Source of the DNA: Staphylococcus hominis subsp. hominis | GTDB taxonomy: Bacteria > Bacillota > Bacilli > Staphylococcales > Staphylococcaceae | Reading direction: 5' to 3' | Assembly (NCBI RefSeq): GCF_002901845.1 | Contig: NZ_PPQE01000025.1 | Span: forward strand, 788,579-852,578 | Length of the DNA: 64,000 nt | Shown: positions 45,401 through 55,040 of the stretch, in pieces | Layout: each line of letters starts with the position of its first letter | How positions within the stretch are numbered: the first letter of the stretch is position 1 | Translations under genes and position numbers: made by a program | The notes under the pieces: generated by a model | What the model was told of the DNA's origin: nothing | The model's database searches: none | Seen by the model: only the letters and a program-made list of their open reading frames with translations

Positions 45401-45951
45401 TAATTCCTCCCAAATTTAGTATTACATATAATTAAATTATCTACAGGTTGATCATGTTTTTCCACATCGAAATCTGATATTTGGAAGTCATATATAAGAC
45501 TAATCGAGTTAATATCGTGTTGATTTAGAAATTTATCATAGTAACCTCCTCCGTATCCTATACGAAAACCATTTGTTTGAAAAGCTATTCCAGGTACAAT
45601 AAGTAAGTCCATGTCATTACTAATAGATGTATCTTCATTAACATAATTAATACCTTTATCATCGGTAGCTATTGATGACAAATCTAATAGTTGTTTAAAA
45701 TTCATATTACGACTTCTGTAATCTGTATCGGGCACAAAAATTTGTTTTCCATTATCTAAAGCGAAAGTAATAATATTGTATGTATTAATCTCGTGTGGCA
45801 TAGACAAAAATATACCGATACGATGTGCTTTTTTAAATTTTTCATTTTCAATTAATTGTTTCATTAACCAAATATCAGCTTTACGCTTATTTTTTTTATC
45901 AAAGTCTTTCATTTGTGATAAAATATTTTTTCTAATTTGCTTTTTACCCAT
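45400..45951 (-). CDS. 5-formyltetrahydrofolate cyclo-ligase (YqgN type)
   Basis: ATP-dependent enzyme returning 5-formyltetrahydrofolate to 5,10-methenyltetrahydrofolate. The 183 residues have the N-terminal KKQIRKNILSQMKDF, the phosphate/substrate region IGIFLSMPHEINTYNI and the family's GIAFQTNGFRIGYGGGYYDKFL loop. I chose the ATG at 45949-45951, five bases after GGAG; an ATG four codons earlier overlaps that site. It heads the six-gene operon and fits the folate flux of the glycine cleavage system. Confidence 0.92.
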   Translation of the reverse strand: MGKKQIRKNILSQMKDFDKKNKRKADIWLMKQLIENEKFKKAHRIGIFLSMPHEINTYNIITFALDNGKQIFVPDTDYRSRNMNFKQLLDLSSIATDDKGINYVNEDTSISNDMDLLIVPGIAFQTNGFRIGYGGGYYDKFLNQHDINSISLIYDFQISDFDVEKHDQPVDNLIICNTKFGRN

Positions 45952-45973
45952 TCTTTCTCCCATCCTTTAATAT

Positions 45974-46002
45974 ATTATAACGTTATTATATAGTGATGTC
46001 AT
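45974..46002 (-). promoter_or_regulatory. Promoter of the yqgN-glcK-yqgX operon
   Basis: ATGACA (45997-46002), 17-base spacer and a perfect TATAAT (45974-45979) on the minus strand, 23 bases before the operon's first start codon. The rest of the gap to rpmG (46003-46108) is AT-rich with nothing else recognised. Confidence 0.6.
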
Positions 46003-46108
46003 TTATGATAATTCAAATTATTTTAAGTTAAAAAATATATTAATCTATATAAAATAAATATAATTGCTAATTATATATTTAAGATGATTAATGGTTGAAT
46101 GATCTACT

Positions 46109-46154
46109 AAAGTAAAAAAGGTTGGAACAATTTTGTTCCAACCTTTTTTACTTT
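46109..46154 (-). terminator. Terminator of rpmG
   Basis: A perfect 22-bp inverted repeat (arms 46109-46130 and 46133-46154; core GGTTGGAACAA / TTGTTCCAACC) with T-rich ends. It is the strongest hairpin in this part of the window and works in either direction. Confidence 0.92.
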
Positions 46155-46159
46155 TAATA

Positions 46160-46309
46160 TTATTTAGTTTCACGATGTAGAGTTTGTTTGTTATCACGTG
46201 AACAATATTTTTTCATTTCAATACGTTCAGGATTGTTTCTTTTATTTTTAGTAGTAATGTAGTTTCTGTCACCACATTCAGTACAAGCTAATGTTACGTT
46301 TACGCGCAT
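46160..46309 (-). CDS. rpmG: 50S ribosomal protein L33
   Basis: Large-subunit ribosomal protein, 49 residues: [20 protein letters not shown] at the N-terminus and [18 protein letters not shown] at the end. It has the CxxC pair (C9, C12) and a third Cys (C36), i.e. the zinc-containing form; staphylococci carry more than one L33 gene. The ATG at 46307-46309 follows AAGGAGG. It stands alone between pbp3 and the yqgN operon with its own terminator. Confidence 0.96.
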   Translation of the reverse strand: MRVNVTLACTECGDRNYITTKNKRNNPERIEMKKYCSRDNKQTLHRETK

Positions 46310-46431
46310 GATTATACCTCCTTACCTTTTCTAAATACGACTTTATTATCATACCACTTAGACGATTAATTGAAAAGTATTAATTTTTACTAGTATTAAG
46401 TAGAAAAGCATCTTATCAACGGTTATTAAAA

Positions 46432-48477
46432 TTATTTTTCATTTTTAAAGTAGTAATTAATGATATCTCTTCCTAAATCTCCCCCATTTAACCATGGTGG
46501 CGGAACAGGTTGATTAGTATATACGATAGAAAAAGCTAATTTAGGATCTTTAATAGGCGCATAACCTATATATGTTGAGTTAACTCTAGATTGTCCGTTT
46601 TGATAAACTTCAGCAGTACCAGTTTTACCAGCTGATGGAACAACAGTTTTATGAAAGCTTGCATAGCCTGTACCATCTTTTTCATTGAAAGCCATCTTGA
46701 ATCCTTGTTTTACTTCATCTATCTCATCTTGAGAATTATTAATTTTATTTAGTATATTACCTTTAATTTTATCTTTAACCGGTCCTACTTGATCACTATT
46801 TGTTGCGTCATGTATAGCTAAACCAATGTGCGGTTGTACTCTGTAACCATTATTTGCAATTGTAGATATATATTGTGAAAGTTGAATAGGTGTATAAGTA
46901 TCATACTGACCTATTGATAAATCTAAATAATTGCCTGGATTATTAGTTAATGGTTCAATTTGACCAATTGTTTCATTAGGTAAATCGATACCTGTTTTAA
47001 CACCTAATCCTACTTGATTTAGACCTTTTCTTAGTTTTTGACCAGCTTCTTCAATATTATTAGGTAAACTCATACCACTTGAGTAAGGATCACCAGCTAG
47101 TCTTAAAGCAGTTTTAAACATATATACGTTTGAAGAATGCATTAATGCTTCTTTGTCGTTAATTAGGACTTTGCCATTTTGGTTAAAGTAAGAACGTTTA
47201 GTTAGTCCGCCTCTAAAGTGTAAAGGTTCATCAATCATTTCTTCACCGACTTTGATAGTATGATTTTGATAACCAGTTAATAAGGTTGCTCCTTTAACAG
47301 AAGAACCGACTGCAAATTGGCCAGTAAAGTTACCTAAATCATAATCTAGCAGTTCACCATTTTTATCAATTTGTCTTCCAGCCATTGCAAGAATATCACC
47401 ATTTTTAGGATTTTGAACAACTACAAGCGCATTGTCCATGTTGGTTGCTCCTTGACTACGCAGTGTTTTTATTTCGTTTTCTAACAGAGACTCAACTTTT
47501 TTCTGTAAATCAATGTCAATTGTTAGTTGTAAATCATTTCCACGTGACCCAGGGTTAATCACTTTAGAACTAATAACTTTACCAGATTTATCAGTAGTGT
47601 ATTTCAGCTGTTTCTTTTTACCACGTAGAATGTCTTCATATTGATACTCTAGATAAGCTTTCCCTACCCTGTCATTTCTAGAATATCCTTTTGCTAAATA
47701 CTGTTCAGTTAATTCTTTAGGAATACCCTCAGAAGGTGTAGAAACACTACCAAATATACTTCTTAAAGTTTCACCATATGGATATTTTCGATCCCAGTCC
47801 ATTGAAGTATTGACACCAGGTAAATTATCCAATTGTTGAGAAACAGCAGCATATTCCTTTTCACTAACATCTTCATTTTTTATCATTTGCGGATCAAGTG
47901 TAGATCCAGATGACATTTCTCTATATATAGCTAACACTTGTAAATCATGCTTAGATAAACTATTTAATTGAGTATTTTTAATTTTACTATGTAATTGTTT
48001 ATCATACTGTTCTTGACTTATGCTACCATTGTTAAGCATAGTTGTTTCTTTTTTCATTAATTTATTAACTTCTTTTGGATGATTTTGTATCCAAAAGTCT
48101 TGTTTATCTTGCTTTGTAATCTTATCAGTATTCATTGTAATGAGTTTAGCTAATTTTTTAGCGGTATTTAACATGTCTTGTTGACTTGTTTTTCTAGAAC
48201 GCGTGTAGGTAATTGCTAATTTCGAAGCATTATCAACTAAAATCTTGCCATTTCTATCTAGTATTCTTCCTCGTGGTACGGACTCATTGACAGTAATATT
48301 CTCATCATTTTTCACTAATTGACTATAATGTGCACCTTGTGCAATTTGTAAATATCCTAGTCTTAGGACAATTAATACGAAAATCAAAACAATTGCACCA
48401 AATATAAAACGAATTCGTTTATTCATCGTATGTTTTATTTTTTCATCATTTGATTTTTCTTTTAATCTTTTAAGCAA
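46432..48477 (-). CDS. pbp3: Penicillin-binding protein 3 (class B transpeptidase)
   Basis: Septal or sidewall peptidoglycan transpeptidase of class B, anchored by one N-terminal helix (about 21-43, RIRFIFGAIVLIFVLIVLRLG). The 681 residues comprise a pedestal/dimerisation domain (about 60-300, VPRGRILDRNGKIL) and the transpeptidase domain with S392-S-V-K395, S448-S-N450 and K618-T-G. The catalytic Ser number is the same as in S. aureus PBP3. I start at the TTG 48475-48477, nine bases after GAGG, to give MLKRLKEKSN as in S. aureus. Confidence 0.95.
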   Translation of the reverse strand: MLKRLKEKSNDEKIKHTMNKRIRFIFGAIVLIFVLIVLRLGYLQIAQGAHYSQLVKNDENITVNESVPRGRILDRNGKILVDNASKLAITYTRSRKTSQQDMLNTAKKLAKLITMNTDKITKQDKQDFWIQNHPKEVNKLMKKETTMLNNGSISQEQYDKQLHSKIKNTQLNSLSKHDLQVLAIYREMSSGSTLDPQMIKNEDVSEKEYAAVSQQLDNLPGVNTSMDWDRKYPYGETLRSIFGSVSTPSEGIPKELTEQYLAKGYSRNDRVGKAYLEYQYEDILRGKKKQLKYTTDKSGKVISSKVINPGSRGNDLQLTIDIDLQKKVESLLENEIKTLRSQGATNMDNALVVVQNPKNGDILAMAGRQIDKNGELLDYDLGNFTGQFAVGSSVKGATLLTGYQNHTIKVGEEMIDEPLHFRGGLTKRSYFNQNGKVLINDKEALMHSSNVYMFKTALRLAGDPYSSGMSLPNNIEEAGQKLRKGLNQVGLGVKTGIDLPNETIGQIEPLTNNPGNYLDLSIGQYDTYTPIQLSQYISTIANNGYRVQPHIGLAIHDATNSDQVGPVKDKIKGNILNKINNSQDEIDEVKQGFKMAFNEKDGTGYASFHKTVVPSAGKTGTAEVYQNGQSRVNSTYIGYAPIKDPKLAFSIVYTNQPVPPPWLNGGDLGRDIINYYFKNEK

Positions 48478-48554
48478 GACAACCGACCTCAATTATTAAT
48501 CATGTATACTTATAAATGATATATGAAATTGTATAATTTTTCTATATTTTTCAT

Positions 48555-48585
48555 AAAAAAAGTGATCTCCTAAAAAGAGATCACT
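48555..48585 (-). terminator. Terminator of sodA
   Basis: A 9-bp stem (AGTGATCTC / GAGATCACT) with a 7-base loop, followed by a run of T on the minus strand, 22 bases after the sodA stop. Confidence 0.9.
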
Positions 48586-48606
48586 AATAAATACTTTTTT
48601 TATTTA

Positions 48607-49209
48607 TTATTTTGTAGCAGCATTGTATAACTCGTCTACTTTTTCCCAATTTACAACATTCCAGAAAGCACTGATATAATCTGGACGTTTATTTTGATAT
48701 TTAAGATAATAAGCATGTTCCCAAACATCTAAGCCTAAAATTGGAGTTTTTCCTTCAGTAATAGGGTTATCTTGATTTGGAGTAGTAACAATTTCTAATT
48801 TTCCATTATTTACTACTAACCAAGCCCAACCTGAACCAAAACGTGCTGCAGCTTTATCAGCGAATTCTTTTTTAAACTCATCTAAAGAACCCCATTGTTC
48901 TTTAATTTTATCAACTACAGTACCTTTTTCTTCAGAATTAGGAGTTAATAATTCCCAGAATAATGAGTGATTTAAATGACCTCCACCATTATTACGTACT
49001 GCTGTTTGAATATTTTCAGATACACTATCTAAATTTGCAACAATTTCTTCAATTGATTTAGATTCTAAATCAGTACCTTCAACTGCAGAGTTTAATTTTG
49101 TAACATAAGTGTTATGATGTTTGTCATGATGAATTTCCATTGTTTCTTTGTCGATATGTGGTTCTAATGCATCTGCTGCATATGGTAAATTTGGTAATTC
49201 AAAAGCCAT
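48607..49209 (-). CDS. sodA: Superoxide dismutase, manganese type
   Basis: Converts superoxide to hydrogen peroxide and oxygen in the cytoplasm. The 200 residues carry the metal ligands H27, H81, D161 and H165 (DVWEHAYY) and the gateway H31. Residues 159-160 are Gly-Leu, the pair found in strictly Mn-dependent S. aureus SodA rather than Leu-Phe of the Mn/Fe-flexible SodM. AGGAGG precedes the ATG, and a good promoter lies 34 bases upstream. Confidence 0.96.
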   Translation of the reverse strand: MAFELPNLPYAADALEPHIDKETMEIHHDKHHNTYVTKLNSAVEGTDLESKSIEEIVANLDSVSENIQTAVRNNGGGHLNHSLFWELLTPNSEEKGTVVDKIKEQWGSLDEFKKEFADKAAARFGSGWAWLVVNNGKLEIVTTPNQDNPITEGKTPILGLDVWEHAYYLKYQNKRPDYISAFWNVVNWEKVDELYNAATK

Positions 49210-49242
49210 AAATAATCATCCTCCTAAATTATCTTCACATAA

Positions 49243-49271
49243 ATCATAACAAGCTATATGATGTACAACAA
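49243..49271 (-). promoter_or_regulatory. Promoter of sodA
   Basis: TTGTTG (49266-49271), 17-base spacer and extended -10 TGT-TATGAT (49243-49248 for the hexamer) on the minus strand. Further upstream to 49396 lies AT-rich DNA with a second TATAAT at 49315-49320 but no matching -35. Confidence 0.6.
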
Positions 49272-49396
49272 ATCATTTGCTTTAAATATTATTCACATAG
49301 TTGTCATATTTCTTATTATACTCTTTTTATATCTCATTTTAGTAGTTTTTAAACATTATATTTCAATATTGGTAAAAATTCAGACTTTTGACCTAT

Positions 49397-49427
49397 AAAA
49401 AAACTGAGACGCTTATTTACGTCTCAG
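49397..49427 (-). terminator. Terminator of znuC-znuB-zur
   Basis: An 8-bp stem (CTGAGACG / CGTCTCAG) with an 8-base loop and seven T residues on the minus strand, 13 bases after the zur stop. Confidence 0.9.
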
Positions 49428-49440
49428 AACATATCTCATT

Positions 49441-49863
49441 TTAATTTATACCTTTATTATGGCAAGTTTCACATATACCATATACTTCTAATTTATGAGT
49501 GTGAATATCTACATTAGGTAGAAATTGCTTAACTTGCTCAATTGGACAAAAATCTATTACTTTTGTATCTCCACAATTTTCACATATAAAATGATGATGA
49601 TGGTGATTAGTACAAGCGATTCTAAATTTCATTTCTCCATCTAATTCTGTACTTTCAACAATATTTAAATCTTTAAAAAGATGAAGATTACGATAAATAG
49701 TATCAAAAGATATACCTGGATAATCATTGTCTAATTGTTGTTGTATATATTTAGCATTAATATATTTATCTTCATTAACAAAGATATTAATCATATCTTC
49801 TCTTTTCTTAGTATATTTTAACCCATTGTCTTTTAAAATTTTAATAGCGTCGTTTGTATTCAT
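49441..49863 (-). CDS. zur: Zinc uptake repressor Zur (Fur family)
   Basis: Zinc-sensing repressor of zinc import. The 140 residues have the Fur-type winged helix ([17 protein letters not shown] and [14 protein letters not shown]) and the metal domain with [13 protein letters not shown] and ICETCHN, two CxxC pairs. It resembles S. aureus Zur rather than Fur (which lies at 2.6-3.1 kb). Last gene of znuC-znuB-zur, three bases after znuB, so it represses its own operon through the Zur box upstream of znuC. Confidence 0.94.
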   Translation of the reverse strand: MNTNDAIKILKDNGLKYTKKREDMINIFVNEDKYINAKYIQQQLDNDYPGISFDTIYRNLHLFKDLNIVESTELDGEMKFRIACTNHHHHHFICENCGDTKVIDFCPIEQVKQFLPNVDIHTHKLEVYGICETCHNKGIN

Positions 49864-49866
49864 AAT

Positions 49867-50712
49867 TTAATGCTCCTTTTTGGCAGTTCGTTTAGTTTTC
49901 TGTAGTAACATCGTTATTCCTAAAATTAGAACTAATAATACCACGATGACACCACCAGGAGATATATTAATATAAAATGCTAAGGTAAGTCCTAGAATGA
50001 CAGAACATTCACCTATAATAATACTTAAGATAATCAACTGTTTAAATCCTTTAGTTAATCGCATTGCTATAGCTACAGGTAATGTAATTAATGCACTCAC
50101 GAGTAAAATTCCTACTACTCTCATTGATGCAGAAATAACCATAGCAACAATCGTTATAAATAAAAACTGAATCCATTTTGGAATATTAATAACCTTACTA
50201 TATTCCTCATCAAAAGATAAAATAAATAATTCTTTGTATAATAAAAGAATGAATAATAATACGACGATTGAAATGATCGTAATTGTGACTAAGTCACTTA
50301 AATTTACAGCACTAATTGATCCGAATAATAATCCAACAATTTCTTGATTGAACCCATCAGCTAGAGAAATAAAAATTGCGCTTAATGCAATTCCAGCACT
50401 CATTATAATTGGAATTGCAATTTCTTGATAGTTTGAATACGAAGTTCTTAATTTTTCTATAAGTAAAGCTCCAACTATTGCAAAGATTATACCAAACCAC
50501 ATAGGGTTTATAAATACTAATACTGGTGATAAGGTAATAATAAACATTCCAAACGAAATACCGCCTAGTGTGACGTGACTTAAAGCATCAGCAATTAATG
50601 ATAATCGCCTTACCACTATAAATGCACCAATTAAAGGTGCAATAAAACCAATCAATATCCCACTTAAAAGTGAATATCTCATAAAATCAAAGTTTAACAA
50701 TGCTTCAATCAT
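49867..50712 (-). CDS. znuB: Zinc ABC transporter permease
   Basis: Membrane permease of an ABC-3 metal importer, called MreB in early S. aureus work. The 281 residues contain seven or eight membrane helices (for example LLSGILIGFIAPLIGAFIVV, VTITIISIVVLLFILLL, VVGILLVSALITLPVAIAM) and the SLIADALSHVTLGGI motif that contacts the ATPase. I chose the ATG at 50710-50712, eight bases after AGAGG; the upstream GTG overlaps that site. The substrate-binding protein is not encoded here. Zinc is inferred from zur. Confidence 0.93.
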   Translation of the reverse strand: MIEALLNFDFMRYSLLSGILIGFIAPLIGAFIVVRRLSLIADALSHVTLGGISFGMFIITLSPVLVFINPMWFGIIFAIVGALLIEKLRTSYSNYQEIAIPIIMSAGIALSAIFISLADGFNQEIVGLLFGSISAVNLSDLVTITIISIVVLLFILLLYKELFILSFDEEYSKVINIPKWIQFLFITIVAMVISASMRVVGILLVSALITLPVAIAMRLTKGFKQLIILSIIIGECSVILGLTLAFYINISPGGVIVVLLVLILGITMLLQKTKRTAKKEH

Positions 50713-50768
50713 GATATTCACCTCTTAATTTAATCCATATACTTATCATAATTAACTCCTATTTAAAA

Positions 50769-51545
50769 TTATGCTTCACAGCATGAACGATTATGTTGAT
50801 GATCAACAAATTTAATTGGATGACCATATATTTTTGAAATTTCAACTTCATCAAGAGACTTAAATTCTTCAGTAGAACCGTGGAAATGAAGATGTTTATT
50901 TAAGCAAGCGACTTTTGTAGCTGTGTCTACCACAACGCCTATATCATGAGTAACTAAAATAATCGTTATACCTTCTTCTTTTAAATGTTGCAAGGTGGCA
51001 TAAAATTCATTCACATGTTTTGCATCAATCCCATTTGTCGGTTCGTCTAATACTAAGACAGATGGATTTGAAATTAAAGCGCGTGCAATTAGTACACGTT
51101 GTTGTTGTCCACCTGATAATTCTGCAATATTTTTATTCTTTAGATGATGAATATTTAAACGATGTAAGACATTATCTACTTGTTGTTCATCATTTTTATT
51201 AAACCACTGAAAAATTCTTTTCGTTTTAGTTAAACCACTTAAAACAACTTCTTTCACACTAGCAGGAAATCCTGCAGTAAAAGCATTGGCTTTTTGAGAC
51301 ACATAACTAATTTTTAATGCAGATTGAGTATTTTTTTTATAAGATTTCCCGTCAATGTATATTTCACCGCGTTGTAATGGTAATAAGCCAAGAATAACCT
51401 TTAAAAGAGTAGATTTTCCTGCTCCATTAGGACCAACAATTGCAAGAAAGTCACCTCTATTAATTCGGATATTAATGTTTTCTAATACTTGTTTATTATC
51501 AAAATAATAATCAATATTTTTTAATTCAAAAACAGGTTGATTCAT
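50769..51545 (-). CDS. znuC: Zinc ABC transporter ATPase
   Basis: ATP-binding subunit of the zinc importer (MreA in early S. aureus work). The 258 residues have Walker A GPNGAGKST, signature LSGGQQQRVLIARAL, Walker B VLVLDEPTNGID and the switch His in LVTHD. The C-terminus has His/Cys clusters (HQHNRSCCEA) that could bind metal. A Zur box sits 45-65 bases upstream. Confidence 0.95.
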   Translation of the reverse strand: MNQPVFELKNIDYYFDNKQVLENINIRINRGDFLAIVGPNGAGKSTLLKVILGLLPLQRGEIYIDGKSYKKNTQSALKISYVSQKANAFTAGFPASVKEVVLSGLTKTKRIFQWFNKNDEQQVDNVLHRLNIHHLKNKNIAELSGGQQQRVLIARALISNPSVLVLDEPTNGIDAKHVNEFYATLQHLKEEGITIILVTHDIGVVVDTATKVACLNKHLHFHGSTEEFKSLDEVEISKIYGHPIKFVDHQHNRSCCEA

Positions 51546-51589
51546 CTTTTCACCTCGCTAAATACTATACAATTATATATGTTTTTTGT

Positions 51590-51610
51590 AAATAGTAATG
51601 TTTACGAATT
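51590..51610 (-). promoter_or_regulatory. Zur box upstream of znuC
   Basis: A 21-bp imperfect palindrome with half-sites TTCGTAA and TTACTAT (minus strand) around a central ACA. It matches the Zur consensus (AAATCGTAAT-N-ATTACGATTT) at 17 of 20 specified positions. It overlaps the presumed -35 region; a TATAAT follows on the minus strand at 51573-51578. Its right end shares four bases with the nfo terminator stem. Confidence 0.75.
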
Positions 51611-51667
51611 AAAATAAGAGTAAGATAGTCTCTTTGTAGATTATGCTATCTTACTCTTATTTTAATT
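51607..51667. terminator. Terminator of nfo, abutting the Zur box
   Basis: A perfect 22-bp stem (arms 51607-51628 and 51646-51667; core AAGAGTAAGATAG / CTATCTTACTCTT) with a 17-base loop. One arm covers the nfo stop codon and the other reaches the Zur box. Confidence 0.88.
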
Positions 51668-52556
51668 ATTGATTCAATATTTTTTCTTTTAATTTAGGAT
51701 CAAAAATTTGAGATTTTAACATTTCAATTTCAAAGCGATAAGGCGGCTTTTTATTTTTCTTATCTTCTCCTACATAAGGAGTTTCAAGGATTTTAGGAAT
51801 GTCTTTAAAAGCTTCATGATGTACCACATTATTCAAGGCATCAAAACCAATATATCCAAATCCAATATTTTCATGTCGGTCTTTATGTGCACCTTGTTCA
51901 TTTTTACTATCATTTACATGAACAACTTTAATACGGTCTATTCCAATAATTTTATCAAACTCATTCAAAACGCCATCAAAATCATTTTTGATATTATAAC
52001 CAGCATCATGTGTATGACAGGTATCGAAGCAAATAGATAACCGATCGTTATGTGTCACACCATCAATAATGCGAGCAAGTTCTTCAAAACTACGTCCAAT
52101 TTCTGTTCCTTTTCCAGCCATTGTTTCAAGTGCAATTCGTACATCATGATCATGTGTTAACACTTCATTTAATCCTTTAATAATCTGATTAATTCCTTTA
52201 TCTGCACCAGCACCTACATGTGCACCTGGATGTAAGACAATATCTTTCGCTCCTAAAGCTTGCGTACGTTCAATCTCATTTTGAAGGAAATTAACACCTA
52301 ATTCATAAACTTCAGGTTTCGTTGTATTTCCTATGTTTATTATGTAAGGAGCGTGTACAACAATATTTGATAAACCATATTGTTCCATAACTTTATGCCC
52401 TTTTTCAATATTTAAATCGTTTATACTTTTTCTTCTTGTATTTTGAGGTGCACCTGTATAAATCATAAATGTTGATTCACCAAATTGATGTGCTTCTTCG
52501 GCCGATCCTTCTAACATTTTTTTACCACTCATTGATACATGTGAGCCAATTAACAT
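51666..52556 (-). CDS. nfo: Endonuclease IV
   Basis: Zinc-dependent AP endonuclease of base-excision repair. The 296 residues form the expected TIM barrel with GSHVSMSG at the start, [38 protein letters not shown] and [22 protein letters not shown], supplying the three-zinc ligands. The ATG at 52554-52556 has GGTGA upstream and gives the S. aureus length; an in-frame GTG three codons earlier is too close. It lies nine bases after cshB in the trmK-yqfO-cshB-nfo series. Confidence 0.95.
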   Translation of the reverse strand: MLIGSHVSMSGKKMLEGSAEEAHQFGESTFMIYTGAPQNTRRKSINDLNIEKGHKVMEQYGLSNIVVHAPYIINIGNTTKPEVYELGVNFLQNEIERTQALGAKDIVLHPGAHVGAGADKGINQIIKGLNEVLTHDHDVRIALETMAGKGTEIGRSFEELARIIDGVTHNDRLSICFDTCHTHDAGYNIKNDFDGVLNEFDKIIGIDRIKVVHVNDSKNEQGAHKDRHENIGFGYIGFDALNNVVHHEAFKDIPKILETPYVGEDKKNKKPPYRFEIEMLKSQIFDPKLKEKILNQ

Positions 52557-52565
52557 TTGTTTCAC

Positions 52566-53912
52566 CTAACCTTTTTTATTGTTTTTTCGTTGTTGTCTAC
52601 TACGTTGTTTACTGTATTGCTTTCTTTCTTGTCGTTTCATTCTTTCTACTTCTTGTTTAAATTTCTTTTTATAACCTGGTTTAACTTTATTTTTAGATTT
52701 ACTTCTTACTTTATGTTTTACTTGATTTGTTAAATGATCATCTTTACGTTCGCGTTTATGACGTGTATTGTGCGCTTTGATTGGTTTAAGTTCTCCATTT
52801 TTAATATCAACATTATCAAAGTGGTAGCCTTTATCTTCAATAAGAGAAATATTATGTTCTTCATCTGGGCTATATAATGTTAGAGCCACGCCTTTATAAT
52901 TTCCACGTCCTGTTCTACCCACTCTATGAGTAAAGAAATCAATATCATTAGGAACATCAAAATTCACTACATGACTAACGCCTTCAATATCAATTCCTCT
53001 TGAAGCTAAATCACTTGCAATAACATATTGGAAATCTAAATTCCGAATACGTTTCATTTGTTGTTTACGTTCTCTTGGTGTTAAACCGCCATGAATCATA
53101 CCAACTTTAATGCCAGACTCATTAAGAGATTGAGCAAGTTCATTTGCATTTTCTCTACTGTTACAAAAAATAATACATAGATATGGATTTAGTATATCAA
53201 TTAATTGCAAAGTTTTATCAACTTTTTCAGTTCCTTTAGTAGGAATCAAATAAAATTCAATATTTTTTTTATTTTGGGATTTGTTATCAACTACAACATA
53301 TTCAGGGTGACTAAGATACTTATTTAAAAACGGTTCTAATGATTTTGGAATTGTTGCACTAAAGACTGCAATATTAGCATTTTCATCTAAACGAGCAGCA
53401 ATATAATCAACATCTTCTATTAAGCCTAAATCAATGAGTAAATCTGCTTCATCGATAATTAAATATGATGCCTTATGAATATGCAAATGTCCACTCTGAG
53501 CTAAATCATTGATTCGTGTTGGTGTACCAATCACTAATTGAGGTTGTTGATTTGTTCGTTGTTTATCTTTCTCTATGTCAGTACCACCAATAAATAAACT
53601 TACTTTAATATCTGATTGAAAACTAGCTAGATGACTAGCCACTTTATACAATTGTTGTGCTAATTCACGAGTTGGTGCAACAACAATACTTTGAGGTTCT
53701 TTAATGTCAGTATTAATTAAATCTATTAAAGGTAATAAAAAGGCGTGTGATTTGCCAGTACCGGTTTGTGATTGACCAATTAAATTGGTTCCTTTTTTTA
53801 TACGTGGAATAATTCTATTTTGAATTTCAGTAGGTTTATTAAAATTTAAATCTTTAACTGCATCAATAAGATTTGTATTTAAATTAAATATTTCAAATGG
53901 ATGATTAGCCAT
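52566..53912 (-). CDS. cshB: DEAD-box RNA helicase CshB
   Basis: ATP-dependent RNA helicase linked to cold growth, ribosome assembly and RNA turnover. The 448 residues have motifs Q (NKPTEIQNRIIP), I (SQTGTGKSH), II (DEAD), III (SAT), and VI (HRVGRTGRG), followed by a very basic Lys/Arg-rich tail (about 375-448) for RNA binding. Length matches S. aureus CshB. AGGAGG precedes the ATG. Confidence 0.94.
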   Translation of the reverse strand: MANHPFEIFNLNTNLIDAVKDLNFNKPTEIQNRIIPRIKKGTNLIGQSQTGTGKSHAFLLPLIDLINTDIKEPQSIVVAPTRELAQQLYKVASHLASFQSDIKVSLFIGGTDIEKDKQRTNQQPQLVIGTPTRINDLAQSGHLHIHKASYLIIDEADLLIDLGLIEDVDYIAARLDENANIAVFSATIPKSLEPFLNKYLSHPEYVVVDNKSQNKKNIEFYLIPTKGTEKVDKTLQLIDILNPYLCIIFCNSRENANELAQSLNESGIKVGMIHGGLTPRERKQQMKRIRNLDFQYVIASDLASRGIDIEGVSHVVNFDVPNDIDFFTHRVGRTGRGNYKGVALTLYSPDEEHNISLIEDKGYHFDNVDIKNGELKPIKAHNTRHKRERKDDHLTNQVKHKVRSKSKNKVKPGYKKKFKQEVERMKRQERKQYSKQRSRQQRKNNKKG

Positions 53913-53936
53913 TCATCTGACCTCCTTTGTATAGTT

Positions 53937-55040
53937 TTAAATATAATTAAATGGATCTGTATTTATTTCTGAAGCTTCTATATTAAACTGCTTACTCTCA
54001 TTACTAAATAACCATTGTCCTAGTAAACCTTTAAGTCCTTCTTTCATAACGTACTCACTATAATGATTGATATCTAATAAATGAATGCCATTAGTTTTAG
54101 CATCAAGTGCATCATGATGTTTTATGTCTCCAGTAACGAAAACATCTGCTCCCTTTTTAAAAGCACTAGTTTCAAAACCGATACCAGCACCTCCGATAAT
54201 AGCAACTGTTTTAATTAACGCTTCTGAAGGACCTGTATAACGAACGCTAGGAATATTTAAATGTGCTTTAGCATATTTAGCAAAATGTTCTAAATTTAAC
54301 GGCTCATTTAGTTCGCCTATTTTTCCAAGACCATAATTAGCAGATGTCGTCATCTTAATAAAATCATATACAGGTGTTTCATAAGGATGGTAATTAATAA
54401 TTGCATTTTTAGCAATATTTAATTGATCTTTACGAATCATAAATTCTAGCTTCACTTCATTTACATATTCAATTCGATTTAGTTCTCCAATATGAGGGCG
54501 AGCCTCTCCAACTGGTTTGAATTGACCTTTACCTTTGGACTCAAAGAAACAATATTCATAATTCCCTTCTTTTGCTAAACCAATATTATTAATATGATAT
54601 TTAAATGATTCTAGATTTTCTTCGGGAATGTAAGTTTGTACTTTATAGTAAAATGATTCTTCTTCATTTAAAAATCTAATATTAGTTAAATTTAATTTTT
54701 TTGCTAGCATCTCATTGACACCATCAATGTGATTATCTAAATTGGTGTGCAAAGCAATAAGTTGAATATCATTTTGAATAAGCATGTGTATTAATTTACC
54801 ATATCCATCATTAACTAATGATTTAATACCTTTAAAAATTAAAGGGTGATGGGCAATAATTGTATTGTATCCTTTGCTAATTGCCTCTTCTATTACTTCC
54901 ATTGTGCAATCTAATGCTGTCAAAATACCTGTTATCTCTTTAGTGTCATCTCCAATTAATAAACCCACATTATCCCAGCTTTCAGCAGTTTTAAGGGGAA
55001 CGTGTTGGTCAATAATTGACATTAGTTCTTTAATTTTCAT
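53937..55040 (-). CDS. NIF3-like dinuclear metal protein (YqfO type)
   Basis: A 367-residue Nif3-family protein with two metal-binding halves (AHHPLIFKGIKSL near residue 64 and VTGDIKHHDA near 305) separated by a PII/CutA-like insert (about 125-230, YYKVQTYIPEENLESFKYHI). Some relatives are GTP cyclohydrolase-like but no activity is firmly established. It overlaps trmK by 11 bases, the conserved neighbour in Firmicutes. Confidence 0.9.
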   Translation of the reverse strand: MKIKELMSIIDQHVPLKTAESWDNVGLLIGDDTKEITGILTALDCTMEVIEEAISKGYNTIIAHHPLIFKGIKSLVNDGYGKLIHMLIQNDIQLIALHTNLDNHIDGVNEMLAKKLNLTNIRFLNEEESFYYKVQTYIPEENLESFKYHINNIGLAKEGNYEYCFFESKGKGQFKPVGEARPHIGELNRIEYVNEVKLEFMIRKDQLNIAKNAIINYHPYETPVYDFIKMTTSANYGLGKIGELNEPLNLEHFAKYAKAHLNIPSVRYTGPSEALIKTVAIIGGAGIGFETSAFKKGADVFVTGDIKHHDALDAKTNGIHLLDINHYSEYVMKEGLKGLLGQWLFSNESKQFNIEASEINTDPFNYI

